Position numbers and translations under genes: made by a program
The notes under the pieces: generated by a model
The model's database searches: none
Seen by the model: the letters and a program-made list of their open reading frames with translations, nothing else
Told to the model about the DNA's origin: nothing
DNA from: Phoronis ovalis
Taxonomy: Eukaryota > Phoronida > Phoronidae
Assembly: GCA_028565635.1 (NCBI GenBank)
Contig: JAOXYB010052945.1
Coordinates: forward strand, 1 to 26,070
DNA: 26,070 nt
Direction: 5' to 3'
Part shown: positions 1 through 12,775 of the stretch, piece by piece
Position numbering within the stretch: position 1 is the stretch's first letter
How the letters are laid out: each line of letters starts with the position of its first letter

Positions 1-99
1 CTGGACGATTCAAAGGTGGTTCTAGGAAGGCCATAGATTTGTGGGTCGCTTAGGCTAGGTGACATTTTAAAATGACCATGAGAAGTAGATCAAATGAAA

Positions 100-250
100 A
101 TAAATTTTTAATAATTTTTTTTTAATAATTTTTTTCCATATTTTTATTTAATTTTTTTTTTTAAATTTTTGTAATAAATTGAATGGTTTTTTTTTCAATA
201 ACTTTTTTTTTTTTTAATTAATTTTTTCAATTTTTTTGTTGATTTTTAAA

Positions 251-338
<88 letters not shown>

Positions 339-345
339 TGTTTTT
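100..345. repeat. T-rich low-complexity tract
   Basis: Almost pure T with scattered A, including unbroken T runs of several tens of bases between about 250 and 337. It encodes only a spurious polyphenylalanine frame. The true length of such a homopolymer is unreliable in an assembly. It could be the poly(T) (reverse poly(A)) end of a retroposed copy, but no element body is recognisable next to it. Confidence 0.9.
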
Positions 346-3300
346 AAGAAAATGCTTGCACTTCAGTTGCACCTCTGTCTCTGGTATTGATTGGAAATTG
401 CTTTATTGTTTCTATCAATCGGACATCAATCTGTATCAGTTTGTTCTTGCTTTTACTATGGCCTTTTCTTTCTGTTTGGCCTTGCAGTTCTTTGACCCTT
501 TGTATGTAGAAATAAAAAGAAAACACAACCCTGACAAATATTGACTAAAAGAAATGAAGGTTGTTTGAAAATCTATAAGAAATTACTTTATTTTGTTGAA
601 TAATCCATTATCTGTTTTCTTAGTTATTGTGCAAGAGGCAGTCTCATTTCTAACAAAGGGGTGTTAGGATGTTATGATACTTGAGGCTACCAAGAACAAA
701 CAAATATTTTCTATCAATCCATATACTTTCCCATTGTAATTTTTAACATATATTTTGATTTGCAATTTAAAATAAGGTAATATTTTTTCTAGGTGACTAT
801 TGTGTAGGTGTGTCAAAGTATTGTGTTTTTCTTAACTTGCTAGTGTACTTATATAAAAATGTCACAATAAGTTCAACTTTTTACAAGAAAAGGAAGCCCT
901 CTGTTTGACCTCCCTTTTGGTTTATTTTAGGACTTGCTCTGCATTTTATTCTTCTTGACAAACCCTTATTCTTTTTGTATGCAGCTTACATAAACATCTG
1001 TTTTAGCACTTTTTGTTTATTCTTACAGCAAGTAAATATGTATGGTTTACATAATGGTCTTGATTATGTAATATGTGAATTATAAATTTTTAGCAGCTTT
1101 AACATTTACTTGTCTGTGTTTGTGGCTTACAGAGGTGTTTTTATCTCAGAGAGATTGGCTGTATTAAGGCCCATAAATCTATCCTGTGCTAATAAGTGAG
1201 AATTCTGGTGGTGAAAGTCTTCAAATGGTGTGAATCCTACAGTATACATTTAGGTTTTGGAAATTGTTTTTTATATGAAATGATATTTAGTTCTTTATTT
1301 GCAAAGTTTATGGTTTGTCAGCAGATCTGAGATCCAGAGTTTCCATTGAGATGGTTTTTTCTTTATATACATAGGTGCAAGAGACTTTCTATTGTGTTCA
1401 TATGGCAAATCAAAAAAAAAAGCTTTCTGTTATAGAAGGAACTAGCCAGTGTGTCTTTTGTGATTATATGGCTTCCACATTAAAATGCAAGACCATGTTT
1501 TTTATAGGATATTTTTTTATTTATGAACATTATGACCCCTGAAAAGTTCACTTAGCCAATTCCATTTAACCATTAATTACAAAATATTATTTGTCTAATA
1601 GTCCTTTTAATCACTAGTATACTATTAATTTTGCATTAAAAGTGCCATTAAAATAATTATTTTTTTCAAGACCAGATTTCTAATTGAAAATTTTATTAAA
1701 CGTAGCATTAAAACGATTTTTTTTATATTGTGACAGTTTTTTAATTTGGCCATCATCTTGTTCAAACATATACGACCATGACATAAGTTATTAATTTCAT
1801 TAGAAATTGTTTGTTAAATATGTGTTTTCTGTAATGTCTTGTGGGTTTTTTTCAGTGTATCTACTGAATAGAGGTCACCTGTACTGAGAAATTTAGCTGG
1901 TGAGTCAATGTTTTTCTTTACTATTGCATAACTTTTTGAAAAAATAATTTCCTGTTGGCTAACCTGAAAATTCTTTTATCACAAAAGAGGCTTAATGGCT
2001 GGAGACTTTTGTGTCCTGTTGTCAATTACTTGGACACAGCTGCCCATTAAGCTTATTTCTTATTGGAAAAAGTAAATGAAATGTGTGTTGGCATACAATT
2101 CATTCAACATATTCAATTCATGTAAATTGAATGAAAAAATATTCCCTATCCATACAGTTTTATTATAATGTATTTTCCCAAGTAGATGGATTATGTAACT
2201 TTCCTTAGGCAAAGAAAAAATAATTAAGGTTGTTATGTAGAGTATTAAGTGAAGAATTGTGTTTGTCTATTCAGACATTGATTTTTCAATAAAAAGCCTA
2301 GTAAAGAAAACTAGTCAGCATGAAGGGAAAGATTTTGATTAAGCCCTTGGCATTTTTATTTTTACATAATATTTCTTTGTGGCCAGTCAATAAAAGCATT
2401 GGTCATTCAATGTGTAATAAAAGCTTTGGGATGGGTTACTTCTATGGATGGTTAGGCATGGCTACATAAATCTTTTTGCATGCTTGCTTACCACTTTTAA
2501 TTCATTTTGTAATATTCTATGGTTACCTGTTAATGTTACTATTCTTTCAAATCATTTTCATTGTAAATTTTTATTCTTTTTTATGCAATTCTACTACATG
2601 TTTGACTATTTGCTTCCCTGGAAAAATGAACTTGCCCTTATTACAGCATCTCATTTTTAACAACCAATAGGTCCACTAATTTAAAGGGGGATATTTTTTT
2701 GACACCTGAAACAACTGCTTTTGCTCAACTGCTTATAGTTATTTATGTAGATTGGATTGGCTTGTGTGCATTAGAGTGATTACATAATCACTGAGTAATA
2801 GTTATAAAAGGGCAGATGGTCTACATTTTTAACAACATAAAGTGAAGAAAGAGTCCATAAAAGAAGAGGAGTTCCTATTTTTTAATTCATCTCATAAAAC
2901 TTTGACTGGTACTGTTTCCATACAATGTGAGTTTTTTAAGAGTGCATGCCTTATACTTTGGTTAGAAACTGTATAGAAAGAAATGATTTCATTGTAAGTT
3001 CTGTACTTTTTGTGAAACTAAGATAGGAAATTCAACTATGTTAAATCTACAGTCAGGTTGATAATGACTCAACTTGATATCAAGTACCAGGGTAAGAAGT
3101 CATGTTATTATATCCATGTTCTGTACCTGTAACCATAGTTTATTTATAAACAATGATATATGTGACAATTTTTTTTGGAATGTCATTTTTTTGGCTTGTA
3201 ATATTCAAGTCATGACTCCTTCATCAGTAGATGTGGTTATTTACCGGACACTAATTATCCTAATGATAAGCAAATGGACAAAGAAAATATTTGTATCAAG

Positions 3301-6300
3301 CAAAATGATATAGGTAACGTAATTTTTTAGCTTCAGTTTTGTAACATTTAGGAAATGCTTGGAAGTGAATAGGAAGACAGTTTATCTTGAGATCACATTG
3401 ATAAATCCTTTAGAAAGCTAGTGGGAACTGAAATGCTGTGTTACAAGGCATACTTTTAAAATACTACCAAATTCCTTAGATATTTCTTGATGAACTTAAC
3501 CATTTCATAAAAAAATGACTTGCCATCACTTTTTACAAATTATTATTGTGTTTAGTACCCATAAGTGATAGTCACATGTTGCAGAAAAAGCAATTTATAA
3601 TCATCATGATATTTAAAAAGCATAAAACACTGATGCAGAATATTTTATATATATTAGTTTCTTTTTTGTTATGGAAAAAAATTATATGTTTTTATTACAG
3701 ACTTTTCAAGAAAAACTATAACTCCTAAGACTAGTTTCTCTTGATTATAAATTTCACCATATGACAATTTTGGATTAACAATTTACACTGGTTAATGGTT
3801 TTTCCCCCAATTTTACCTTTTTTATGTAAACCAATAAACAATCTATTGTGCCAATGTGTGCCATACTTTCTAAAGTAATAAAAATTCCCCAATTTACCTG
3901 TTTGGACTATTAAATAGTTATTGTTAAAAAGTTCAGGGAAATCTCTTTTGTGTAGTACTTAAGCTGCCTGTTAATTTCAAATTGGACAGAAATCATGACA
4001 GTGTTTTTCTCAAATCTATGATAATGTGTGTTGATTAGGTAAGAAATTATTGAATGCATAGAGTAGCTTGGGGCTGTTCAGCATGCAGTTTGTTATGCAA
4101 AGGTCCTTAGCAGTTTTAAAAAATGGAAATATAACTGTCAGTTTGTCATGATATATGAGTTATGTTTTAGTTATTTACGTAGTTATTTTTATTAAATACA
4201 TAAAAAAAGTCTAGGCTGTAGAATCCAAAACTAAATTGATAATAATGTTATTAAATGAGAAGTGTCACATTTGACATTGTAATTAGCATTAAAAATTATT
4301 TTCTATATTTTTCCATGAACAGAACTATTTTATGTTTTTTATTTCAAATAACAGTGGCTTATACTTTTTATTGTTCAGGTTTTGTTTTTACTGATAAACA
4401 TTTGTATGTTTTAATTTCTCAATTTTAGTCATTCTAAGCCGTTTGAGCAGCATAACCTTTTTCATGGGTGCAACTTTTTGTGTCACCCCTCTAACCCTTT
4501 GCTTGTATTTATGTTTTGGCGGCACCAGCCAGACTCTAAATGCCCATAGGCATGGCTACAGGACTTAATGAATTTCATTACCTAAGGCAGACTTGTGGTT
4601 GATTTTTTATTCATTTCAGTGGCATTTTCAATAATTCCTGTTGATTAGTTTTCTCATTAAAATGGTCGTATTATGTAATAACAGTCACCTGGCATACAAT
4701 AAAACACTGAATAAATAAAACATAGGTATGATCAATAATTGGTTTTAGGTAGCCATTAGTTTAATGAGTTATTTTACTATGGGCTCCAAACAATGAATTT
4801 TATTTCTTTTTTCATTTAGTTCATTTCCCTCATATTTTCTATATCCTTACGTCCAGCATCTTTTATATATATTATCTATTATCTAATATCCTATCACATG
4901 GTTGGTACCAATTTAATAATTAATAAGGCTTTCAACTTTAAGCTGACAATGGTGATTTTTAATTAGATCATATTTTAGTAATTTTTCAGTAATTACAACA
5001 CTTATATTTATTTCTTTTTTATTCTTTGTGTATTTATCCCATTGTGCATTCATTTAATTTACATGTAGCTGTACACATGGCAGATTATCCATCTTAATGA
5101 CATGCATTTTTTCCGCCCTTAGTTTTTCATATTAGCCATCATATCAGTCAGAAGAACTGTTATGTAACATCCCTGAATGAAATTCAATTATTTATAAATT
5201 ACACTATTTTGTGGGCGATCTCAATTATTCTCTTAGTTTTTCCCATTAGGTAATAAAATAGATTTCATTTGCACAAGATTTTTATTCCCAGTCAGAAGTT
5301 GTATAGTAGAAATGGGTAAGTGTATGATTATTGGCATGTCCATACTACTATTTAACATTTTATCAACAACAAAAAATTACTGAGCATTAACACCGTCTTT
5401 GCAGAGAGATTCAGGTCAGTAAATGTGTTTTCAAATTAATATGTTCCACTTGGGTATTTTTTATTACCATACATAATACCTTTCATGTCATTCTTTTTCT
5501 AGGTGTGTGAAGTTCATGTTTTTCAAAGTAGTTGATTATGCAACTTTTTCTCTGGTGTATATTAAGGGCCTTGCCCTTAACTAATATAGTTTGCTTTGCT
5601 GAACAAAACACTACCAACTCTAACTATGTGAAGATGTGGTTAGTTAAAACTGTTTGCTTTAGGTTTTAATTTTGTACTTTGGAATTTTTGATATGGCATG
5701 TTATGTAACTTTCTGACAAGCCTAGATTTTTTTCTAATTCTCACTGGATGCCATTTTAAGTGACTTTTAGACACAGCAGCTGTCAGACCTGTGCTGGTAT
5801 GGTTTAGAACTAATTTGGATCTTGTTTTCTTTGATGTTTTGCTTTAGGTTTTAAATATCTTTTGGCCTTATGTAATCTAACATCTAATTTCTGGTCAGCT
5901 GCTTTTTAAAAATAAGGAAAAATATCAGGTTTTTGATTAGCAGTGATAGATTCCCATTTCAGAATAGATGGCAGCTTGTCAGTAATGTTGTCAGATTTGG
6001 AAGTTTTCAAAAAAAACAATTTGATTTCTGTATTCCTTCACATTATGATCATTGTAGTTTGAAGAACATTGTAATTTAACTATACATGTGGATATTTTAA
6101 TTACACTTCCAAGTTAATTATTGTTCCTATGAAAATATGGACATTTAATTTCTACAAATACCAATTTGCTGAATGTCAAATCATAGAAAAACGTAATTGT
6201 GTATTATTGTAAAAGATGTATTATGTTGTTTTTTTCATTTTTGCTGCCTGTTTTTATAACCTACGATTATGTGTGTATGTGCATACGTGTGTTTCATCAG

Positions 6301-7861
6301 TAAATAAATGAACATTCTTATTTTGTTTTGTATCATTACGTAGCAAAAAAAGAGTAGGGGCGTTTTACAAAATGTTAATTTTTTGAGATTTATTATTGTT
6401 ACCATGAGAGAAAACCCAATATTTCAATTTCTGAAGCAATAAAATTGTTATGAAAAAAACTTCCCCAGAAGTCGTCCAAACATTTTAAAATTTAATTTTT
6501 AGGACGGTAAATGCCACCAAAAAAATGTTCTGTCTATGTTGCATTTGTTATGTGACAGTATGTTACATAACAGTGCTCAAAAACAATACCTTCTCTTTCA
6601 TCATTCATAGATATATTGTACCACACGACTTTGATTTTACACATCAGCATCAGATTTTAGTACAGTTTTACTTCTAATTTCCTACATAAAAATTCATTTG
6701 TCATACACAGTATCAAGAGTAAACACACCTGTATTTTTATTTGATTTGGTATATTATTTGAACTTTTTGTTGTTGCATAACTATAGTAAAATCTAATGTT
6801 TTCTAGAAATCAGTAGGGGTAAAATGTCTGGCTTTTATGTTGGTGCTTTTATGAGTTTTGTACAATTTATACAAGTAATATATTTCTAAATACAACAATA
6901 TAAATACAACTTTAGTTGGTTTATTTAAACATCTAATTTTTACCAGAATTTATCAAACAGTTATGAGCAGGAACTTGTTTCTCTTTTATGTTTTATGTTA
7001 AAATAGTAGTTTTCTAACGTAGCTTTGTAGTTGGTAGTTTTTTCCATAAAGTAAATGAACCATAAACCATTTGAATGTTTGTATAAGTATATCTAACCCT
7101 CATTTTTTATAAGATAAATAGAATTAATAGTGCAGAATAAAAAGAAATGTTTTTTTTTACAAAAAGGCTGTTCTATAATTGTGCCAAATGTAGTGTTGAT
7201 AAAAACAAATGAAGGATGTTCTCTATGCTTCTGTTGTAGCAGTAGTAAAAGTACTTACTACTAAGTAACAAAACCTTGTACTTTGGAATTTGTCGTTAAT
7301 GCATAACTGTTGAGAAAAAATAAATATTAACAAGGTATAGTTGTGAAATGCGCATAGCCCTTATATTCTAAAGATGCATAGATTGTAATAGTTTAATCGA
7401 ATTTTATGCAAAAAAAGCAGCGGTGAACAGTTACACATATAATAAATGTAGCATAAATAAAAAAATATGGGAAGTTTACTCTTTGTATTTCACCTGGAAA
7501 TTGTGTTATTTTTTTGCACTTAAATCTTTTTGTATTCAAATTAGAATTCAATGTTTGTTCAGTTAAACCCTTATAGCAAGATGTTTTTTTTCCATAATAT
7601 TAACAATGCAGTTGAGGAGCAAGTCAACTTGAAAATAATTGATGCTTAGTAAAACAAAAATTAATCAGTAGCAAATTGTGTTATGGATGCACCTGTCGAA
7701 TAAGCAGAATGTGTTAAGAAACCACTGGCAGTTTTTGGACAACTTTCTGTTTTTGGTAAGGTAGAAAAAACAAGCTAAAAAATACTTATGCATATGTAAA
7801 ATAACATGATGTATTTTGCATGCAACTGGTAGAGACTGATTACAAAAAAAACTATTTTCAG
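346..7861. other. Long AT-rich non-coding region upstream of hunchback
   Basis: No open frame here has protein-like composition, conserved motifs or plausible splice sites. An acceptor (pyrimidine-rich stretch ending in AG at 7860-7861) lies directly before the hunchback start-codon exon, so at least one untranslated exon must lie upstream, here or outside the window; I could not place it. The stretch is therefore probably hunchback intron 1 and/or promoter and enhancer DNA. It holds eleven TTATGTAA/TTACATAA octamers and a few short hairpins, listed separately. A locally less AT-rich piece (about 4430-4560) could be an untranslated exon or a regulatory block, but nothing decides it. Confidence 0.6.
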
Positions 7862-7890
7862 ATAATATGTGGTAGTAGATTTCCTTGACA

Positions 7891-10800
7891 ATGTCAGTAC
7901 AGTCTATGCAGCCACCTAGCAATTCACCATTTGAACATATGCAAGCATTACAAGAGAGAATCTCTTCGCTAAATAATAGTGCCTCATCACCACTGACAGC
8001 TCCGTACAATAAAGAAACCAACATGTTGCTTGCCGAACAATCCTCATCCGAAACTCTTGCCGAGAACTCTCAGGTATAAACAAATTATTCAGTTTTACAC
8101 TTCATTAACATTATTGTGCAAATCTAAAAAAATAACTGGAAATCACATAATTTTATTGACAAAAATATATCGCAGATGTTCACGATGTTTCATAGCATAC
8201 TGACTCCTTTGTGCCAATTGATAAATCATATGTAATAACTGGCTTCTCACAGGAATGAAAATTACCTGGCTAGTTAAAACATTTCTGTTGCATAGATAGA
8301 TGACGTTCCATCCAGAGTTGCACTTTGCATGTTTTAGTTCTGGATTTAGAGTTCAATTGAATAAATCTGGATGTCAATCTTTTTCCCTACAGGAAATGGA
8401 TATCAGTACTCCACAAGACAGCACAAGTAAAACTGATGAGATCAGCAATGAAGACGAAAACGGACCTCAATCAGAAAGGTTTGATGACAGTTCACTCCCT
8501 TCACCAGAAAGTTACCAAGGACCAGACTCAATTAGGTCGGGAAGTTTAGCAAGCCCCACCGGTGATATTTCTCTAAGTCCATCTGATGAACAGCTCAGAG
8601 AAGCAGAAGAAGCTGCTCAGAAAAGTTTTGAGGAGAAACAGCAGTCGGACTGGAGAGACGAAATGTCGATGCGTGTTGATGAGGAGGGAAGAGAAACATA
8701 TTACTGTCATCTGTGTAGCTACTCAGGTAAATATTGTCACTTTAATCAATCAAATCATGTACCAATGTTTCTTGTGTATCAGTTGAAAGGTACTACAATA
8801 TATACATCATATGTGCAAAGAATGTATGGATTTCATCTTTATCCTAGTACTAGCAGTTGAAAAATGAGGACATTTAACTCATCTTCTCAGTATTGGATCA
8901 AAAGCTGCTCTGAATTTTTTCTGGTCAATTAGAGATTCCCATATATGTCCATTAATATCAAACACGCTTGACTGACCATATTCGTACTTCTAGTGGTCAT
9001 TCTAATTAATATTCATTATGTTTTTCTTGAAATGAGGGTGCCATTTAGTTGTTTTTATTGTATATGTTTAAAATGGATAGCAATAATCAGATACTTAAGT
9101 GCATACTAATTTTTGAAATATAATAATATGGTGGCATTATTTATATATTAATTGAAGAAAATAATTAAGATACTGGTCCATGATTCCTTCATACACACAT
9201 TTGTTTCAGCTTGTAGAGTAGTTCCACTTTCAAAAAATATTTATTCTATGGTATTATTCAATGCAGTCTAAAATGCTAGATAGGTTTAAATATGGCTTGT
9301 GCAGTTTCTGTCCTTCACTGTCGGTTAATAATTAGAAAATAAGACATCATAATAATTGTAATGCTATCACCTTTGCATTCAATACTTAACTTGTCTGCTT
9401 CATGTATGTCATTTAATTTTACTTTGCTCTGGTTTTACTCTTCTGATATCAAATGGTAATAAATTTTAATTTTTTTGAATATTAAACAATTTTTCTGACC
9501 TTTTAATAAATTAAGTTTTCATAAATTTTAATATTATTACTTTTGAAGCAGTTTTTGATGAAATAATTTTTTTTTTACTTCAATGTTATGAAGGTAGATG
9601 TAAATATCATACGCTTTTGGTGATTTGAGTGAAGTCAGTCGAATGCATTTTTTATTCATTCTTTTTTTTAGTACATTTTTGTTTCAAATAGTCTGCTCTC
9701 AATTCAGATGTATTTCAGAAAGTGGCATTGTCTTTCTGAGTCATGTAATACAACTTTTAATTTATATTTAATCTTTTTATTGGAAAAAATGTAATTCTAA
9801 TAATACCAGTCGCACCCAAAATGGCCACCATCTTGGATTTTTCCAGAAACAAAATTTGGTATTTTATATTTCAAAAAGATTAAAATATTTCTTAGCTCTA
9901 TTTCACTTCTCTAAACCAAATTAAATCATCAAAAAATATTTAAAAAATTAATATAACCAATGAAATATAGCCAATATTAATTTTTTTCATAAAAACATAA
10001 AACAACACATACTCTAGAAATTTTAATAGCGTCATAATATTATAATTTAGAAATGAATCACCTTTATTTGTGTCAAACTGAACTTTTGTAAAAAAATGTC
10101 CTTACATAAATTGGGGTCATTGTAAGCAAATGGTAATAGTAAATATATGCTGCTTTACTTTGCAGGAAATTCAAAGTTCCACTTTAACTCGCACATGAAT
10201 AGTCATTTTGAGCACCGATGTGAACATTGTGACTATACCTCAAGAACAGAAGGTCGTCTCAAACGCCACATAAAGGACTTTCATAGTCAAATACCTCCAC
10301 CGAATTACTCTGGCCAGTCTAAGGTTGTGCGCAATGGGTCCATGGGACGTCCAAAGATTTATCGTTGCAAACAATGTGATTTTGCATCTCCAACTAAGGT
10401 CAGTCAAATAGAAAACGCAAATGAATAGGCATATTTAGCAGTGTAGAAAAATTACATCTCTTCAATTGTTAAGTATTAAGGAGAGATTGGCATGCATGTG
10501 CCTGTATTAGTGTGAAAAAGTTACTAATACTTTTTGCAGCAACTTGTTCACACTTTGTGCTTTGAGGTTAATTCTTGGTAGTTAAATGAAAAAATAAAAG
10601 TATACATTTTGGAAAGATACATGACACTAAAAAATTATGAAAATAATCTTAACTTTCAAGTTACTTACTTATGTAATCAACAAGGAGGCCATTTTGAGTA
10701 TCAACAAAAAATGAAAATTTTCTGGCAGTTGAATTTTGAAGGGTCATAATATTTAAAGAATGTAAAATTTAAAAGTCTGAGACGCTTATAGAGAGATCTA

Positions 10801-12775
10801 TTTGAAATTAATTTTGGCTAAGTTTCACGTTATACCTACAAGAATGTCAGAATTAATTTTTTTTGAAAATTTTTTACCCAAATGGTCACCTTACTGATTA
10901 CACTAAACTGTATACTTTTGCTAAGTTATCTTTTGATTTAAATGTTCAAAATTTGACAAGAAGTTTATAGCTCCAATACGTTGTGCTGCTGAACCGTATT
11001 TGCCACCTGGTGCAATTTCTTTGTGCGTGCCCTGTTGCCAGTATGTTAATTTTTTTTTGATTAACATATGAACATCCTGGTTAAACTCTGCACACATTTT
11101 AAGAGATATAGTGTTTATTTGATTTCAGGAAGATTTTTGGGAACATTCAAGAAGTCATATCAAAGAAGACAAAATCCTGCAATGTCCAAAATGTCCATTT
11201 GTTACAGAATACAAACATCACCTTGAATACCACCTTCGCAATCATTTCGGTTCTAAACCATTCAAGTGCACCAAATGTAACTACTCATGTGTTAATAAAT
11301 CAATGCTTAATAGCCACATGAAATCGCACACAAATGTATACCAGTTCCGTTGTTCCGACTGTACATATGCAACTAAGTATTGTCACAGCCTGAAGCTTCA
11401 CCTTCGCAAGTACAATCATAAACCAGCGAACGTGCTAAATCTTGATGGTACTGTAGATGAGTCATATGATGCAACTTCACTACTGTCTCCAAAACGTGGA
11501 CCTCCTCGTGGTCCACGTGGTCCTCGCCGTGATAAGAATGAACCATCACCACCGCCAGCTACCAGCATACCAGGAATGATACCATTACCTCAATTAGCTC
11601 CTCGTCCAGCTCTTAACGGAATGATTCCAAGCCCCTATTGGCCAATGCAGAACGGAGTTCACATTCCACCTCCACCACTAATCCCAGTGTCAGCAGGATT
11701 AACAGGTCTACATGCTCAGTTGATGCAGCAATCACAATCACAGGCTGGTCAGACGTATAGCTGTAATGTGTGTGATTTTAAAACTGAACAAAAAGATGAG
11801 TTAAATCGCCACGTGCTGTCAGTTCACGCACGAGAGAATCAAGACTTATTTAGTATGTTTGGTATTAGTTCTGAAGCACTTGTTGAAGATCACTTGAAGA
11901 GGGAACAGCTAATGGGACAACATAGTGAGGAAGCAAATGCACTTAATGTTAGAACAGAAAACAGCGAAAGTCCTCAATCCCAAGGTCCTCCGTCTTGGCC
12001 TGTGAGACGAGAATCAAACAGCACTAGCCCACCACAGAGTACTCGAAGTCTGCCCGACATCTACGAGGAAAATCGTCTTGTGATCGACCTAGGACGTTCT
12101 GGCAAGAAAGAAAGCCCGCTTGATTTGACAAAACCAAAGACAGCTGGATGTTTGGGAGATTCTGAGGAAGATTCCCAATCTGCTCCACAACAATCCAGAA
12201 AAAGTAAGCGCAAAGGTCGGGCTTTTAAGCTGGATCAGCTATGCCTCCGATTGCAGGAAAAATGCGATAACAGTGGGGAACTTATGGATGATGATGATGA
12301 TGAAGAAATCATGACAACATCAACGCCAATCATGAACAAGCAAGACGAGAATCACAATTGCTCAACTAACTGTCGGGAAATTCATGAACATGGCAATAAA
12401 ACTGACAGCGAGAAAAACATCAGACGATCGACTAAGGTTCCTTTGACCCCTCAACAACAACAACAGATGATGCTTGCAGAGCAGCAAAAACATTTCCAGA
12501 ACACTCTCGGTTTGTATGCGATGAATCAGTTGGCTAATGGTCATCCATCGATTAATGGTATTGCTATAGCTAATAAAGCAGCTGGTGATGGTGCAAGACG
12601 TAAGGAGAATTATGAGTGTCATCACTGTGATATAGCATTCCGCGACTGCATCATGTACACCATGCACATGGGTTACCATGGATACCATAATCCATTCAAA
12701 TGTAATATGTGTGGACATGAATCCAAGGACAAAGTTGCCTTTTTTCTGCACATTGCTCGGGCTGCTCATGCCTAG
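7891..12775 (+). CDS. hb: Hunchback, C2H2 zinc-finger transcription factor (4 coding exons, complete)
   Basis: Coding exons: 7891-8073, 8393-8726, 10166-10398 and 11129-12775 (TAG stop). All borders are GT/AG and phases fit, giving 798 residues. ATG 7891 is chosen because an in-frame TAG lies at 7876-7878 and an acceptor at 7860-7861; the first exon thus has about 29 nt of leader. Nine C2H2 fingers are visible, with first Cys near residues 166, 191, 240, 269, 297, 325, 462, 747 and 775. Finger 6 has the long HLRKYNH ending followed by VLNLDGT, typical of Hunchback. The last two fingers (CHHC...HMGYH, CNMC...HIARAAH) are the C-terminal pair that mediates protein contacts in the Hunchback/Ikaros class. 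Introns split fingers 1 and 3. Other features are an acidic/serine-rich N-terminus, a proline-rich linker, a CtBP-type PLDLT motif (about residue 580), a basic RKSKRKGR stretch and an Asp run. Family role: nuclear regulator of axial patterning and neural timing; its role in this animal is inferred. Confidence 0.97.
8727..10165 (+). other. hunchback intron between coding exons 2 and 3
   Basis: A 1.44-kb AT-rich intron interrupting finger 1. It starts GTAAAT and ends TTTGCAG. No coding potential was seen. Around 9810-9845 there is a less AT-rich stretch containing AAAATGGCCACCATCTTGG, a string common in dispersed invertebrate repeats, but no element boundaries could be defined. Confidence 0.85.
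10399..11128 (+). other. hunchback intron between coding exons 3 and 4
   Basis: A 730-bp intron interrupting finger 3, starting GTCAGT and ending GATTTCAG. It is AT-rich and nothing further is recognisable in it. Confidence 0.88.
12116..12130 (+). other. hb: CtBP-binding type motif PLDLT in Hunchback
   Basis: The codons read Pro-Leu-Asp-Leu-Thr (about residues 580-584), matching the PxDLS/T consensus that docks to the corepressor CtBP. The context is [11 protein letters not shown], a serine- and lysine-flanked unstructured stretch between finger 7 and the C-terminal finger pair. The motif is directly visible; binding is inference from the consensus. Confidence 0.6.

Noticed and set aside
236-544. 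Open frame beginning with a long phenylalanine run
   Set aside because: It is a translation of the poly(T) tract with no conserved downstream sequence.
1990-2052. microRNA precursor
   Set aside because: The stem is interrupted by a large asymmetric loop and gives no continuous 22-nt duplex.
7665-8024. 119-codon minus-strand frame over the first hunchback exon
   Set aside because: Antisense shadow of hunchback coding sequence extended into AT-rich intron; no motifs or splice context.
9810-9850. Transposon containing AAAATGGCCACCATCTTGG
   Set aside because: The string is common in invertebrate repeats, but I found neither ends nor target duplication; similar weak strings near 10685 and 10880 do not form a convincing inverted pair.
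12362-12769. 135-codon minus-strand frame in the last hunchback exon
   Set aside because: Antisense shadow of the region coding for the C-terminal fingers; composition follows the plus-strand codons.
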